Part shown: in pieces, positions 40,056 through 51,385 of the stretch
How positions within the stretch are numbered: the first letter of the stretch is position 1
Layout: each line of letters opens with the position of its first letter
From: DATFVJ01 sp963712955
GTDB taxonomy: Bacteria > Actinomycetota > Actinomycetes > Streptosporangiales > Streptosporangiaceae
Direction: 5' to 3'
NCBI GenBank assembly: GCA_963712955.1
Contig: CAVQKF010000021.1
Location: 1-64,000, forward strand
Length of the DNA stretch: 64,000 bases
Position numbers and translations under genes: made by a program
The notes under the pieces: generated by a model
The model's input: the letters and a program-made list of their open reading frames with translations, nothing else
What the model was told of the DNA's origin: nothing
The model's database searches: none

Positions 40056-40756
40056 GCGGACACGGCCCTATGCTGCGCCAGGTCGACGATCTGCGCGATT
40101 ACCTCGTCGAGGCCGATCCCTGTGGTGTCGATTTCGACCGCGTCGGCCGCCTTGAGCAGCGGCGAGACCGCACGGGTGGAGTCCAGCCTGTCGCGGCGCG
40201 CAAGCTCGTCGCGGGTCAGCGCGACGGTCGCCGCAGAGTCGGCAGACAGGTCCCTGGCGCGGCGCCGCGCACGGGCCGCCTCGCTCGCGGTAAGGAAGAC
40301 CTTGACCTGGGCGTCCGGTGCGACGACGGTGCCGATGTCGCGGCCTTCGAGCACGATACCCCGCCCGGCCGCGCGGGCATCGGAGATGATGGCACGCTGC
40401 GAGGCGGCGAGCCGCGCACGCACCGCGGGTACCGCGCTGACCGCGCTGACCGCGTTGGTCACCTCGCGGGTGCGGATCCGCGCTGTCACGTCCATTCCTG
40501 CCACGGTCACCCACGGCGCATCAGGGTGGGTGCCGATCTCGATCGCCGGGCGGCCCGCGTTCACAGCGACCGCGGCCGCGTCGCCGACGTCGATGCCCGT
40601 GCGCAGCATCCACCAGGTGAGCGCGCGGTACATCGCCCCGGTGTCCAGGTAGCGCAGCCCGAGCACGCGCGCCGCGCCGCGGGCGGCGCTCGACTTCCCC
40701 GATCCGGACGGCCCGTCCACCGCGATCACGAGTCCGGCTCTGCCTGTAACGGTCAC
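40052..40756 (-). CDS. cmk: Cytidylate kinase
   Basis: Intact, 234 residues. P-loop GPSGSGKS (residues 15-22), LDTGAMYRALTW for CMP binding, RGIVLEGRDIGTVVAPDAQV and the LID region ASEAARARRRARDL identify (d)CMP kinase, which makes (d)CDP from (d)CMP and ATP. Overlaps der by 4 bases. The upstream neighbour is a short gap and then tyrA on the same strand. Confidence 0.97.
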   Translation of the reverse strand: MTVTGRAGLVIAVDGPSGSGKSSAARGAARVLGLRYLDTGAMYRALTWWMLRTGIDVGDAAAVAVNAGRPAIEIGTHPDAPWVTVAGMDVTARIRTREVTNAVSAVSAVPAVRARLAASQRAIISDARAAGRGIVLEGRDIGTVVAPDAQVKVFLTASEAARARRRARDLSADSAATVALTRDELARRDRLDSTRAVSPLLKAADAVEIDTTGIGLDEVIAQIVDLAQHRAVSA

Positions 40757-40773
40757 GCCGTGATGCTATACGC

Positions 40774-41022
40774 GTGCCCGCCTGGCTTGGTCCCGGGGAC
40801 AGAAGTGAGGTGCCGGGTTTCCAAGCCGGGTTGGCAACAGGCAGCCCGCTACTCCCGGTCACGCGCCACCTGGCACCGGCCGGGTCATGGGACGATCTGG
40901 AACGGGCTGCTGCGCGGTACCTGCGGGCCAACGGAGGTGATCTGTCATCGCTGCGGACGGTGCTGTGCGGCCGGTCGGTGCAGCAGTCCCGGTTATGGAA
41001 GGTCGCACAGGGAAACGGGTGA
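40774..41022 (+). CDS. Doubtful small plus-strand ORF between tyrA and cmk
   Basis: GTG 40774 to TGA 41022, 82 residues (SWDDLERAAARYLRANGGDL, then SSLRTVLCGRSVQQSRLWKV). It occupies the 270-base gap between cmk and tyrA on the opposite strand, without a clear ribosome binding site. The C-terminal half looks helical and protein-like, but codon usage is mixed and no family is recognised. It may be non-coding sequence holding the cmk promoter. Confidence 0.25.
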   Translation: MPAWLGPGDRSEVPGFQAGLATGSPLLPVTRHLAPAGSWDDLERAAARYLRANGGDLSSLRTVLCGRSVQQSRLWKVAQGNG

Positions 41023-41026
41023 GCCT

Positions 41027-42126
41027 TCAGTCGTGGACCGGCCAGCCGTGGCCGCGCAGGACCGCGGCCAGCCGGCCCGCGGCCTCCGGCCGAACGGAGA
41101 GTTCCGCCACGCCGACGGGCAGGCCGGGCGAGTGCTCGATCGAGACGTCCTCGATGTTGACGTCGGCATCGCCGGCCGCCTGGAACAGGCGGGTCAGCTC
41201 ACCCGGCCGGTCGGCGATCACGACCTGCAGGACCACGTAGTCGGGCGCGGGCCCGCCGCGCTTGCCCGGGATCCTCGCCACGCCCGTGACCGCGCGGGAC
41301 AGCAGGTCGGTGACCCGCTTCCCCGATGTCTCGTCGCCACCCGCGACCTCGCGGAGCGCGCCGGCGGCCGCGGCGAGATCGGCGGCCGTCGCGTCAAGCA
41401 GGCCAGCGACCGGTACGGCGTTCGCGGTGAGGATCGACGTCCACAAGCGCGCGTCCCCCGCCGCGATCCTGGTGACGTCGCGCAACCCCTGGCCGGCCAG
41501 CGCGAGCGCACCAGGCTCCGCACCTGTCAGCCTTGCCGCCATCGCGGCCGACACCAGATGCGGCAGGTGCGAGATGAGGGCGACGAAACTGTCGTGCCGC
41601 GCGGCATCCACCTCGGCGGGCTCGGCGCCGCAGGCATGCACGAGCGCGCGCACGGCGGCCAGAGCTCCAGGTGAGGTCTCTGGCAGCGGGCACAGCGCCC
41701 ATGCATGCCCGAGGAACAGGTCGGCGCGGGCGGCGGCAGGCCCCGATCGCTCGCGGCCGGCCAGCGGGTGACCTGCCACATATGAGGCCAGATCGCAGCC
41801 AAGCTGCCGCGCCTGCGCGACAGGGAGCAACTTCACGCTTGCCAGGTCGGTGTAGACACGGGCGAGGTCGCGTTCCTGAGCGCTTGCGAGCGCCGCCGCG
41901 ACCGCGGCGGGCGGCACGGCGAGCACAGCGAGGTCGGCGCGGCCGCCGGGAAGCCCCCCGGCGGGCAGGATCTCCCCCGCACCGAGATCCGCCGCGAGCC
42001 GCTGCGTCCCCTCGTCGGAGTCCGAGAGCCACACCCGCGCGCCACGCTGCCGGGCGGCGAGCGCCACCGACGTCCCCATCAGCCCGGCGCCGACCACGAC
42101 CATCCGCTGGCCCTGCAGAGATGTCA
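41027..42126 (-). CDS. tyrA: Prephenate dehydrogenase with C-terminal ACT-like domain
   Basis: Intact, 366 residues from ATG 42126, which overlaps the aroH stop (ATGA); a longer upstream frame is only a shadow of aroH. Rossmann motif VVVGAGLMGTSVALAARQRG, then TDLASVKL, YVAGHPLAGRERSG (catalytic His and Arg region) and SHLPHLVSAAMAARL. Residues from about 290 onward, YVVLQVVIADRPGELTRLFQ and VNIEDVSIEHSPG, are an ACT domain, probably for tyrosine feedback. It oxidatively decarboxylates prephenate to 4-hydroxyphenylpyruvate using NAD+. Confidence 0.95.
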
Positions 42127-42483
42127 TTGCGCTATGTCCAGCCGCAGCATGGTCGCGCCGCGCAGGTACACGTGCTGGATCTCCGACCGCGGCCTTCCCG
42201 TGTCGATGTGCATCAGCAGCCGCACCACCCGGGGCAGCGCGCCCGGCACGCCGATCTCGGTGGTGCACAGCAGCGGAACGTCGTGGAAACCGATCTTGCG
42301 GGCGGCAAGGGCGGGGAACTCGGCGGTAATGTCCGGGGTCGCGGTGAAGATGACGCTGATCACGTCGTCGGTGGTCAGGTCGTTGCGAGTGATCACCTCG
42401 GTCACAAGCTCGATCGTGCCGTCCAGGATCGACTCACGGTCGTTCGCGGCGACCTGGATGGCGCCTCGGATCGCTCTCACCAC
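42124..42483 (-). CDS. aroH: Chorismate mutase, AroH class
   Basis: Intact, 119 residues, the usual size of the trimeric AroH-type enzyme. VRAIRGAIQVAANDRESILD carries Arg and the active-site loop, DLTTDDVISVIFTATPDI, IGFHDVPLLCTTEIGVPGAL (Cys and Glu of the site) and RVVRLLMHI complete it. It converts chorismate to prephenate, the substrate of the tyrA product encoded 4 bases overlapping downstream. Confidence 0.97.
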   Translation of the reverse strand: MVRAIRGAIQVAANDRESILDGTIELVTEVITRNDLTTDDVISVIFTATPDITAEFPALAARKIGFHDVPLLCTTEIGVPGALPRVVRLLMHIDTGRPRSEIQHVYLRGATMLRLDIAQ

Positions 42484-42492
42484 TGTCCCATG

Positions 42493-43260
42493 TTATAGGC
42501 CGACGGCGAAATACAGCTCGCCGATCTCCCCTGTGGCCAGCGGGCGGACGGTGCCGGGCCGCAGTGACCCGAGGCGCACCGGGCCGACGCTGGTGCGCAC
42601 CAGCCTGCGCACCGGGTGCCCGGCCTCGGCGAGCAGCCGCCTGACGATGTGCTTGCGGCCCTCGTGCAGTGTCACCTCCACGAGCGCGCGGCCACCCGCC
42701 TGCTCCACCACGCGGAACCTGTCGGCCGCGGCGATGCCGTCGTCCAGCATGATCCCGCTGCTCAGCCGCCGCCCCAGGTCGCGCGGCAGCGGTCCTTGCA
42801 CGTCGGCCAGGTAGGTCTTGAGCATCCCGTACCGCGGATGGGCGAGGCGGTGGGCGAGCTCACCGTCGTTGGTGAGCAGCAGCAGGCCTTCTGTCTCGTA
42901 GTCGAGCCTGCCGACGTGGAACAGCCGCTCCGTCCTGTCGCCGACGAAATCCGCGAGCGTGGGCCTGCCGTGAGTGTCCGACATCGCGCTGAGGACGCCC
43001 GGCGGCTTGTTCAGCGCCAGGTACACAAGGTCCTGGCGGGCAGGAATGCGCCTGCCGTCCACACGGATGATCTGGCGGGCCGGATCGACCCTGGCGCCGA
43101 ACCGCCGGACGACTTCGCCGTCCACCTCGACCCTGCCGTCGCCGATCAGGTCCTCGCAGTGCCTGCGGCTGCCGAACCCGGCTGCGGCAAGGATCTTCTG
43201 CAGCCGGACCCCGGGCTCAGCCTCAGTATCGGGCAAGGGCTCAGTTTCCAGTTTGCTCAC
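42493..43260 (-). CDS. rluB: 23S rRNA pseudouridine synthase RluB-type
   Basis: Start at GTG 43260 (SKLETEPLPDTEAEPG), inside the end of scpB; a longer open frame exists but is a shadow of scpB. S4-like RNA-binding domain (RLQKILAAAGFGSRRHCEDL) then the RsuA/RluB catalytic domain with FHVGRLDYETEGLLLLTNDG holding the catalytic Asp in GRLDYET, and LVEVTLHEGRKHIVRRLLAE. It isomerises a uridine in 23S rRNA. Cotranscribed with scpA and scpB as in other actinobacteria. Confidence 0.93.
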   Translation of the reverse strand: MSKLETEPLPDTEAEPGVRLQKILAAAGFGSRRHCEDLIGDGRVEVDGEVVRRFGARVDPARQIIRVDGRRIPARQDLVYLALNKPPGVLSAMSDTHGRPTLADFVGDRTERLFHVGRLDYETEGLLLLTNDGELAHRLAHPRYGMLKTYLADVQGPLPRDLGRRLSSGIMLDDGIAAADRFRVVEQAGGRALVEVTLHEGRKHIVRRLLAEAGHPVRRLVRTSVGPVRLGSLRPGTVRPLATGEIGELYFAVGL

Positions 43261-43819
43261 GCTCGATGTCCTCGATGTTGTCCGGCAGGAACGGGGCAAG
43301 GTCCGGCAGCTCATCGAGGTCCCGCAGGCCGATGCGCTCAAGGAAGTAGCCGGTCGTGCGGTACAGGATCGCGCCGCTCTCCGGGTCGGTGCCCGCCTCG
43401 TCGACCAGGCCACGCAGCACCAGGGTCCGCATGACACCGTCGCAGTTGACCCCCCGCACCGCCGACACCCTGGACCTGCTCACGGGCTGCCTGTAGGCGA
43501 CCACAGCGAGGGTCTCGAGCGCCGCCTGGGTGAGCCGCACCTCCTGGCCGTCGCGGACGAACCGTTCCACCACAGGCGCGCACTCCGCCCTGGTGTAGAA
43601 CCGCCAGCCTCCGGCCACCTCACGCAGATCGAACCCGCGGCCCTGTGCGGCGTACCCGGAGGCAAGCTCGCGCAGCGCCGCTGCGACCTCGCCGCGCGGG
43701 TGCTCGAGGACCTGGGCGAGTACCACCTCGGCGACGGGCTCGTCCACGACCAGGAGGATCGCTTCGAGGGATGCGTGCAGCCTCGGCAGCCGCTGCGGAT
43801 CATTCATGTCTTCACTCAT
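43241..43819 (-). CDS. scpB: Segregation and condensation protein B
   Basis: Intact, 192 residues. Two winged-helix domains: LHASLEAILLVVDEPVAEVV at the N-terminus and LTQAALETLAVVAYRQPVSR with SRVSAVRGVNCDGVMRTLVL, the ScpB signature, followed by LYRTTGYFLERIGLRDLDEL. With ScpA it forms the kleisin complex of SMC, which compacts and separates chromosomes. 17 bases separate it from scpA. Confidence 0.96.
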   Translation of the reverse strand: MSEDMNDPQRLPRLHASLEAILLVVDEPVAEVVLAQVLEHPRGEVAAALRELASGYAAQGRGFDLREVAGGWRFYTRAECAPVVERFVRDGQEVRLTQAALETLAVVAYRQPVSRSRVSAVRGVNCDGVMRTLVLRGLVDEAGTDPESGAILYRTTGYFLERIGLRDLDELPDLAPFLPDNIEDIEREQTGN

Positions 43820-43836
43820 CGCTGCATCGTCACTGC

Positions 43837-44754
43837 CTACTCGTCGCTGTCGATGTTGACAGGCTCATCGGTGTCCGGGCCCGTCCAGGTCACGTGCAGC
43901 TCGCCGAGCGGCTGGATCTGCTCGAAGGAGACCGCCTGCTCACGGTAGAGCTCAAGCAGCGCGAGGAACCGCGCTACCACCTCGTAGGTGCCCGCGCAGT
44001 CGGATGTCAGCGCGCGGAAGGTGGCCCGGCCCTGCTTGCGCAGCCTCCCGGCCAGCAGTGCTGCCTGCTCGCGCACGCTGGTGCGTGGCGCGTGGATGTG
44101 CTCGACCGACACGGTCGGGACCGGTTTGGGCGTGAGCACCCGCGCGGCGAGCGCGGCGAATTCGGCCACGCCGAGGCCGAAAAGCACCTCCGGGAGCAGT
44201 TGCGCGAACGCGGGCTCCATCATCACGCGGCGCGGGAAACGGCGGGACTCCTCCCCCATCCGGCCGGCGAGCAAGGCCGCGGCCGCCTTGTAGGCACGGT
44301 ACTGGAGCAGCCGCGCGAACAGCAGGTCCCTGGCCTCCAGGAGAGCCAGGTCCTCCTCATCCTCCACCTCACCCGCGGGCAGCAGCCTGGCAGCCTTGAG
44401 GTCGAGCAGCGTGGCCGCCACCAGCAGGAAGTAGCTCGTCTGATCCAGATCCCACGCGCCGCCGTGTGCCGATATGTGGGCGATGAACTCGTCGGTCACC
44501 TGGGAGAGCGCGACCTCGGTGATGTCGAGCTTGTGCTTGGAGATCAGCGCGAGCAGCAGGTCGAAAGGGCCCTCGAAAACGTCAAGGTGCACCTGGAAAC
44601 CAACAGCGCCGCCGGCCTCGCCGGCGACGTCACCCGCAACCGCGCCGCTCACGGGTCCGACGTTACCGGGTACAGACGGAAGCGGTGACAGTGCCGAGCG
44701 GGCGGCGGCCACCCCTGCGGCCACCCCTGCGGGGGCCCTAAGTACCCTCACCAT
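43837..44754 (-). CDS. scpA: Segregation and condensation protein A
   Basis: 305 residues from GTG 44754; the conserved kleisin N-terminus begins at about residue 53 (FQVHLDVFEGPFDLLLALIS), so the Ala/Gly-rich first 50 residues are an extension or the true start is an internal GTG. DITEVALSQVTDEFIAHI, SYFLLVAATLLDLKAARLLP and the C-terminal winged helix (VVARFLALLELYREQAVSFE) are present. Bridges the heads of the SMC dimer together with ScpB. Confidence 0.95.
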   Translation of the reverse strand: MVRVLRAPAGVAAGVAAARSALSPLPSVPGNVGPVSGAVAGDVAGEAGGAVGFQVHLDVFEGPFDLLLALISKHKLDITEVALSQVTDEFIAHISAHGGAWDLDQTSYFLLVAATLLDLKAARLLPAGEVEDEEDLALLEARDLLFARLLQYRAYKAAAALLAGRMGEESRRFPRRVMMEPAFAQLLPEVLFGLGVAEFAALAARVLTPKPVPTVSVEHIHAPRTSVREQAALLAGRLRKQGRATFRALTSDCAGTYEVVARFLALLELYREQAVSFEQIQPLGELHVTWTGPDTDEPVNIDSDE

Positions 44755-44806
44755 TGCGTATTCGAAGTGGCCTGAAACCCGCCTCAGCGGCGGCGCGGTC
44801 GCCGTG

Positions 44807-45493
44807 TCAGACGGCCCGGTAGGTCACGAACGAGACCGCCACATACTGCGTCACCCAGGCGACCACCGTGAGCAGGTGAAATATCTCATGGAAGCCGAAC
44901 CAGCGCGGTGACGGGTTGGGGCGCTTGAGCGCGTACACAACCCCGCCGAGGGTGTACAGGCAGCCGCCGACGATGACGAGCACCGTGGCTGTGACGCCGG
45001 CACCGTGGACCAGGCCGGGCAGGACACCGACCGCGACCCAGCCGAGGACGATGTACAGGGGGGTGTAGAGCCAGCGCGGCGCGTCGACCCACAGCAGGCG
45101 GAAGGCCAGCCCGCACACGGCACCGGCCCAGACGGTCGCCAGCACGGCGACCTGCGCCGCGCCGTGCAGCGCCAGCACCGCGAAGGGCGTGTAGGTGCCC
45201 GCGATAATCAGATAGATGTTCGAGTGGTCGAGCCGTTTGAGCACCCGGCGGGCCGCCTCAGACAGGCCACCGCGGTGATAGAGGGCGCTTGTGCCGAACA
45301 GGAGGGAGGAGGTCACGGTGTAGATCGTGGCCACGGCGAACGCCTGCGCCGTGGGCGCGAGGGCCATCAGCACCACGCCGGCGATCGTCGCCAGGGGGAA
45401 AGCCACGAGATGCAGCCATCCGCGCAGCTTCGGGCACAGGTCACGGGCAGCCTCACCCGCCTGCGCGGCAAGCCGGCGGGCAGGTTTGCTCAT
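44807..45493 (-). CDS. Hemolysin III / PAQR-family membrane protein
   Basis: Intact, 228 residues, seven hydrophobic helices. Family marks: LRGWLHLVAFPLATIAGVVL, SLLFGTSALYHRG (Ser and His of the metal site), LKRLDHSNIYLIIAGTYTPF and near the C-terminus WFGFHEIFHLLTVVAWVTQY with the two His residues. These are the conserved Ser/Asp/His ligands of the PAQR superfamily, which includes hydrolase-like receptors. The bacterial role is unsettled (membrane homeostasis). It sits inside the scpA-parA segregation block, probably as a separate transcription unit. Confidence 0.9.
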   Translation of the reverse strand: MSKPARRLAAQAGEAARDLCPKLRGWLHLVAFPLATIAGVVLMALAPTAQAFAVATIYTVTSSLLFGTSALYHRGGLSEAARRVLKRLDHSNIYLIIAGTYTPFAVLALHGAAQVAVLATVWAGAVCGLAFRLLWVDAPRWLYTPLYIVLGWVAVGVLPGLVHGAGVTATVLVIVGGCLYTLGGVVYALKRPNPSPRWFGFHEIFHLLTVVAWVTQYVAVSFVTYRAV

Positions 45494-45549
45494 CTAACCA
45501 TTATCTGGACGAAGGCAATGGAAGACAGCGAATGAACTCGCCCGTGGCC

Positions 45550-45606
45550 GGTGAGACCCGCCACCGCCTGGGGCTGGGGACGTCTCCGCGGAGACGCAGT
45601 CTCACC
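45550..45606. terminator. Nested palindromes at the parA 3' end
   Basis: GGTGAGAC (45550-45557) pairs with GTCTCACC (45599-45606), which includes the parA stop codon; inside is the perfect 14-base palindrome GTCTCCGCGGAGAC (45582-45595). A plausible terminator separating parA from hlyIII. Confidence 0.5.
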
Positions 45607-46552
45607 CGCCCGGACCGGCCTTCCGCCACCGCTCCAGCACCTCCTTGGCGAGCTCGCGGTATGACGACGCGCCCGTGGACCCCGAGTCGAAGCGCGTGAT
45701 GGGCTCCCCGGCGACCGTGGCGTCGGGGAAACGCACCGTACGACTGATCACCGTATGGAAGACCGTGTCGCCAAATCCGTCGACCATGCTGGACAGCACC
45801 TCGCGCGAGTGCAGCGTGCGGGAGTCGTACATGGTCGCGAGCAGGCCCTCGATCGCGAGTTTGTGATTCAGCCTGCGCGCGACCTTGTCGATCGTCTCCA
45901 TCAGCAGCGCCACGCCGCGCATCGCGAAGTACTCACATTCCAGCGGCACCAGCACGCCGTGCGCACAGGCCAGGGCGTTTACTGTGAGCAGGCCGAGTGA
46001 CGGCTGGCAGTCGATCAGGACAACGTCGTACTCGGACAGCACGGGCTCGAGCACACCACCGAGCACGTACTCGCGGCCGACCTCATGTACGAGCTGGACC
46101 TCGGCACCCGACAGGTCGATGTTGCTCGGCATCAGATCCATGCCGTCAACGCCGGTCTTCAGCAGCACGTCCGCGGGCGTCACGCCGCGCTCCATGAGCA
46201 GGTTGTAGACCGTGTACTCGAGCTGCAACGGATGGATGCCGAGTCCGACGGACAGCGCTCCCTGCGGGTCGAAGTCAACCAGCAGGACCTTTCTGCCGCA
46301 TTCGGCGAGCGCGGCACCTAGGTTGATCGTGGTGGTGGTCTTGCCGACCCCACCCTTCTGGTTGCAGACAGCGACGATATGTGCCGGGCCGTGTGTCATG
46401 AGCGGCTCGGGCTCGGGCAGCACGGGAATCGGCCGCCCAGTGGGACCCGTCTCCGGTGCCCTATGTTCGGCGGCCACCGCGCCCTGCTCCACTCGGCCCT
46501 GCTCCGCTCGGCCGTGCCCTGCAGTGCTCGCTGATGTCTGGGTTGCTGCCAC
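45602..46552 (-). CDS. parA: ParA-family ATPase (Soj-like)
   Basis: Intact, 316 residues. After a variable N-terminal tail of about 50 residues, IVAVCNQKGGVGKTTTTINL (deviant Walker A, residues 66-72), VLLVDFDPQGALSVGLGI and YDVVLIDCQPSLGLLTVNAL identify a MinD/ParA ATPase. Located with xerD, scpA and scpB, this is the paralogue widespread in actinobacteria without an adjacent parB, so a role in chromosome segregation or positioning, distinct from the origin-linked parAB pair, is likely. Confidence 0.92.
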   Translation of the reverse strand: MAATQTSASTAGHGRAEQGRVEQGAVAAEHRAPETGPTGRPIPVLPEPEPLMTHGPAHIVAVCNQKGGVGKTTTTINLGAALAECGRKVLLVDFDPQGALSVGLGIHPLQLEYTVYNLLMERGVTPADVLLKTGVDGMDLMPSNIDLSGAEVQLVHEVGREYVLGGVLEPVLSEYDVVLIDCQPSLGLLTVNALACAHGVLVPLECEYFAMRGVALLMETIDKVARRLNHKLAIEGLLATMYDSRTLHSREVLSSMVDGFGDTVFHTVISRTVRFPDATVAGEPITRFDSGSTGASSYRELAKEVLERWRKAGPGG

Positions 46553-46707
46553 CAGTTGCGAACCTCCCCGGCAGACGACCCTGGGAACCCTCTCTGGCTG
46601 GCGACACTAGGGCAGGCGCGCGCAAGCGGCAAGCCGACTCACCGCGTTTGCGCCAGATATACCCACGAGGTCGTGTTGTCTTTGACGGGCGGCCGGCCCT
46701 CGGCGCG

Positions 46708-47649
46708 TCAGCCTCGCGCGCGTGGATGCGCTGCGGCGTACACCTCGCGCAGGTGATCCACCGTCACGAGCGTGTAGACCTGCGTTGTCGTCACCGACGC
46801 GTGGCCGAGAAGCTCCTGCACGACCCGGACGTCAGCGCCACCGTCGAGCAGGTGGGTAGCGAACGAATGGCGCAGCGTATGCGGTGAGACGTCCGCCAGG
46901 CCCGCCCGGCGGGCCGCCGCACGGAGCACCATCCACGCGCCCTGCCTGGTGAGCCTGCCGCCGCGCGCGTTAAGGAAAAGGGCAGGGCCGGCCGCATGCC
47001 TGCGGGTCGTCCCCGGTAGGCCCGCGTGCCCTGGGCGTCCCCTGACGAGGTACGCGTCGACCGCGGTGCGCGCGTAGCTGCCTACGGGCACGACCCGCTG
47101 CCTGCCACCCTTACCTGCCAGCCGAACGGCGCCGGGGGTGTCACTGCCGGCCCCACGGAGTTCAATGTCATCGATGTCGAGGCCCACGGCCTCGGAGATC
47201 CGCGCCCCGGTGCCGTACAGCAGTTCGAGCAGCGCGCGGTCGCGCAGCCCGGCGGGTTCCGCGGCTGTGGCGGGCGCAGCGGCGTCGAGCAGGCGTGTCA
47301 CCTCGGCGACGGAGATCGCCTTGGGCAACCGCCTGGGTGGCGTGGGTGGGCGCACCTCCCGGGCCGGATCGGTAGCGGCCAGGCCCTCGCGGAGCGCGAA
47401 CGCATGCAGGCCGCGCACGGCGATCACCGCCCGGGCCGCGGAGCCTGCGGACAGCGGTGGGCGCCCGTCACCACCCTGGCGCAGCCCGGCAAGAAATGCC
47501 GCGACGTCCTCCTCCGCGACGGCAGCGAGGCTCGTCTTGCCCCTGGCGGCCATCGCGCCCGTGTACCGCAGCAGGTCCCGCCGGTATGACTCCAGCGTGT
47601 TCCTCGCAAGTCCGCGCTCAACCGTGAGGTGCTCCAGATAACCGTGCAC
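46708..47649 (-). CDS. xerD: Tyrosine recombinase XerD
   Basis: 313 residues from GTG 47649; the frame is open a little further upstream but without a better start. Core-binding domain YLEHLTVERGLARNTLESYR, then catalytic Arg in LLYGTGARISEAVGLDIDD, Lys strand GKGGRQRVVP, HTLRHSFATHLLDGGADVRV, LLGHASVTTTQVYT (His and nucleophile Tyr). Resolves chromosome dimers at dif with XerC-type partner. The neighbourhood (ald upstream, parA downstream) is the usual actinobacterial one. Confidence 0.95.
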   Translation of the reverse strand: MHGYLEHLTVERGLARNTLESYRRDLLRYTGAMAARGKTSLAAVAEEDVAAFLAGLRQGGDGRPPLSAGSAARAVIAVRGLHAFALREGLAATDPAREVRPPTPPRRLPKAISVAEVTRLLDAAAPATAAEPAGLRDRALLELLYGTGARISEAVGLDIDDIELRGAGSDTPGAVRLAGKGGRQRVVPVGSYARTAVDAYLVRGRPGHAGLPGTTRRHAAGPALFLNARGGRLTRQGAWMVLRAAARRAGLADVSPHTLRHSFATHLLDGGADVRVVQELLGHASVTTTQVYTLVTVDHLREVYAAAHPRARG

Positions 47650-47675
47650 CTCACGGTCGAGCTCACAGGTCGACG

Positions 47676-48806
<1,131 letters not shown>

Positions 48807-48830
48807 CAGACCTTTCTCAGATCGTGCCGA

Positions 48831-49447
48831 TCAGCCCTCAGGGGCGTCCGCGGCGCGCAGCGTTGCGAACCCGTCAGACCGGGCGGCGTACGCGGCCAAG
48901 ATACCCACCACAGCCGTCGGATTGTGGACGTGACCGGCGAAGATGCCGCCGACGGCCTCCTCGAGAGGCACCCACGCGACCTGCATGCTTGCCTCCTCGT
49001 GCCGCGGCGTGAAGACCCGCTGCGCCGCGGGCACCTCGGTCAGGCCGCGCGCCAGGAAGATCCTGATCCGCTCGCTGCTCATGCCGGGCGAGGTGAAGAA
49101 GTCGACGAGGGTGAGCCAGCTGGAGGCGCGGCAACCGGTCTCCTCGAGAAGCTCACGCCTACCGGTGGCCAGCGGCGGCTCGCCGTTGACATCACGAAGC
49201 CCGGCCGGTAGCTCCCAGAGGAACCGGCCGACCGGGTGACGGTACTGGCGGACCATCAGCACCCGCTCGCTGTCGTCGATGGCGAGCACACCGACCGCGC
49301 CCGGGTGCTCCACGACATCCCGGTCGGCCGCTTCGCCGTCCGGCATGGCGACGCGGTCGGTCCTGACGCTGAACACGCCGCCGCGGTACCGCGGCAGCGT
49401 GGACAGCACCGGCCAGCACTCAGGGACGTCGCCGATCGGTAGAGATG

Positions 49448-49451
<4 letters not shown>
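48831..49451 (-). CDS. NUDIX hydrolase, ADP-ribose pyrophosphatase type
   Basis: Intact, 206 residues. NUDIX box around GLRDVNGEPPLATGRRELLE and ETGCRASSW (G-x5-E-x5/7-REL-x2-E-x-G pattern, slightly lengthened), preceded by ERVLMVRQYRHPVGRFLWEL. The VRQYR..P...LWELPAG layout is that of ADP-ribose pyrophosphatases. It overlaps pyrG by 4 bases (ATGA), the standard actinobacterial arrangement. Confidence 0.93.
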
Positions 49452-51226
<1,775 letters not shown>

Positions 51227-51312
51227 GGACTACCAGGATAACAGCCGACCGTTATCCGGCCCGCAGTGACACCAAAACCGTCGAAGGGCGTGCCACGTGG
51301 ACCTGGCGTGAT

Positions 51313-51359
51313 CCGCGGCGGCAGCCGTTCGGGATAATTCCTCACGGCTGCCGCCGCGG
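51313..51359. repeat. Hairpin element (family B), copy between pyrG and the DMT transporter
   Basis: Perfect 16-base inverted repeat CCGCGGCGGCAGCCGT / ACGGCTGCCGCCGCGG with a 15-base AT-richer loop. The segment 51318-51337 (GCGGCAGCCGTTCGGGATAA) recurs, 18 of 20 identical, at 60839 in another intergenic hairpin, and its first 18 bases exactly at 8173. Confidence 0.75.
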
Positions 51360-51385
51360 CGTGGCTGGCGCGCGGGGACTGGCGG

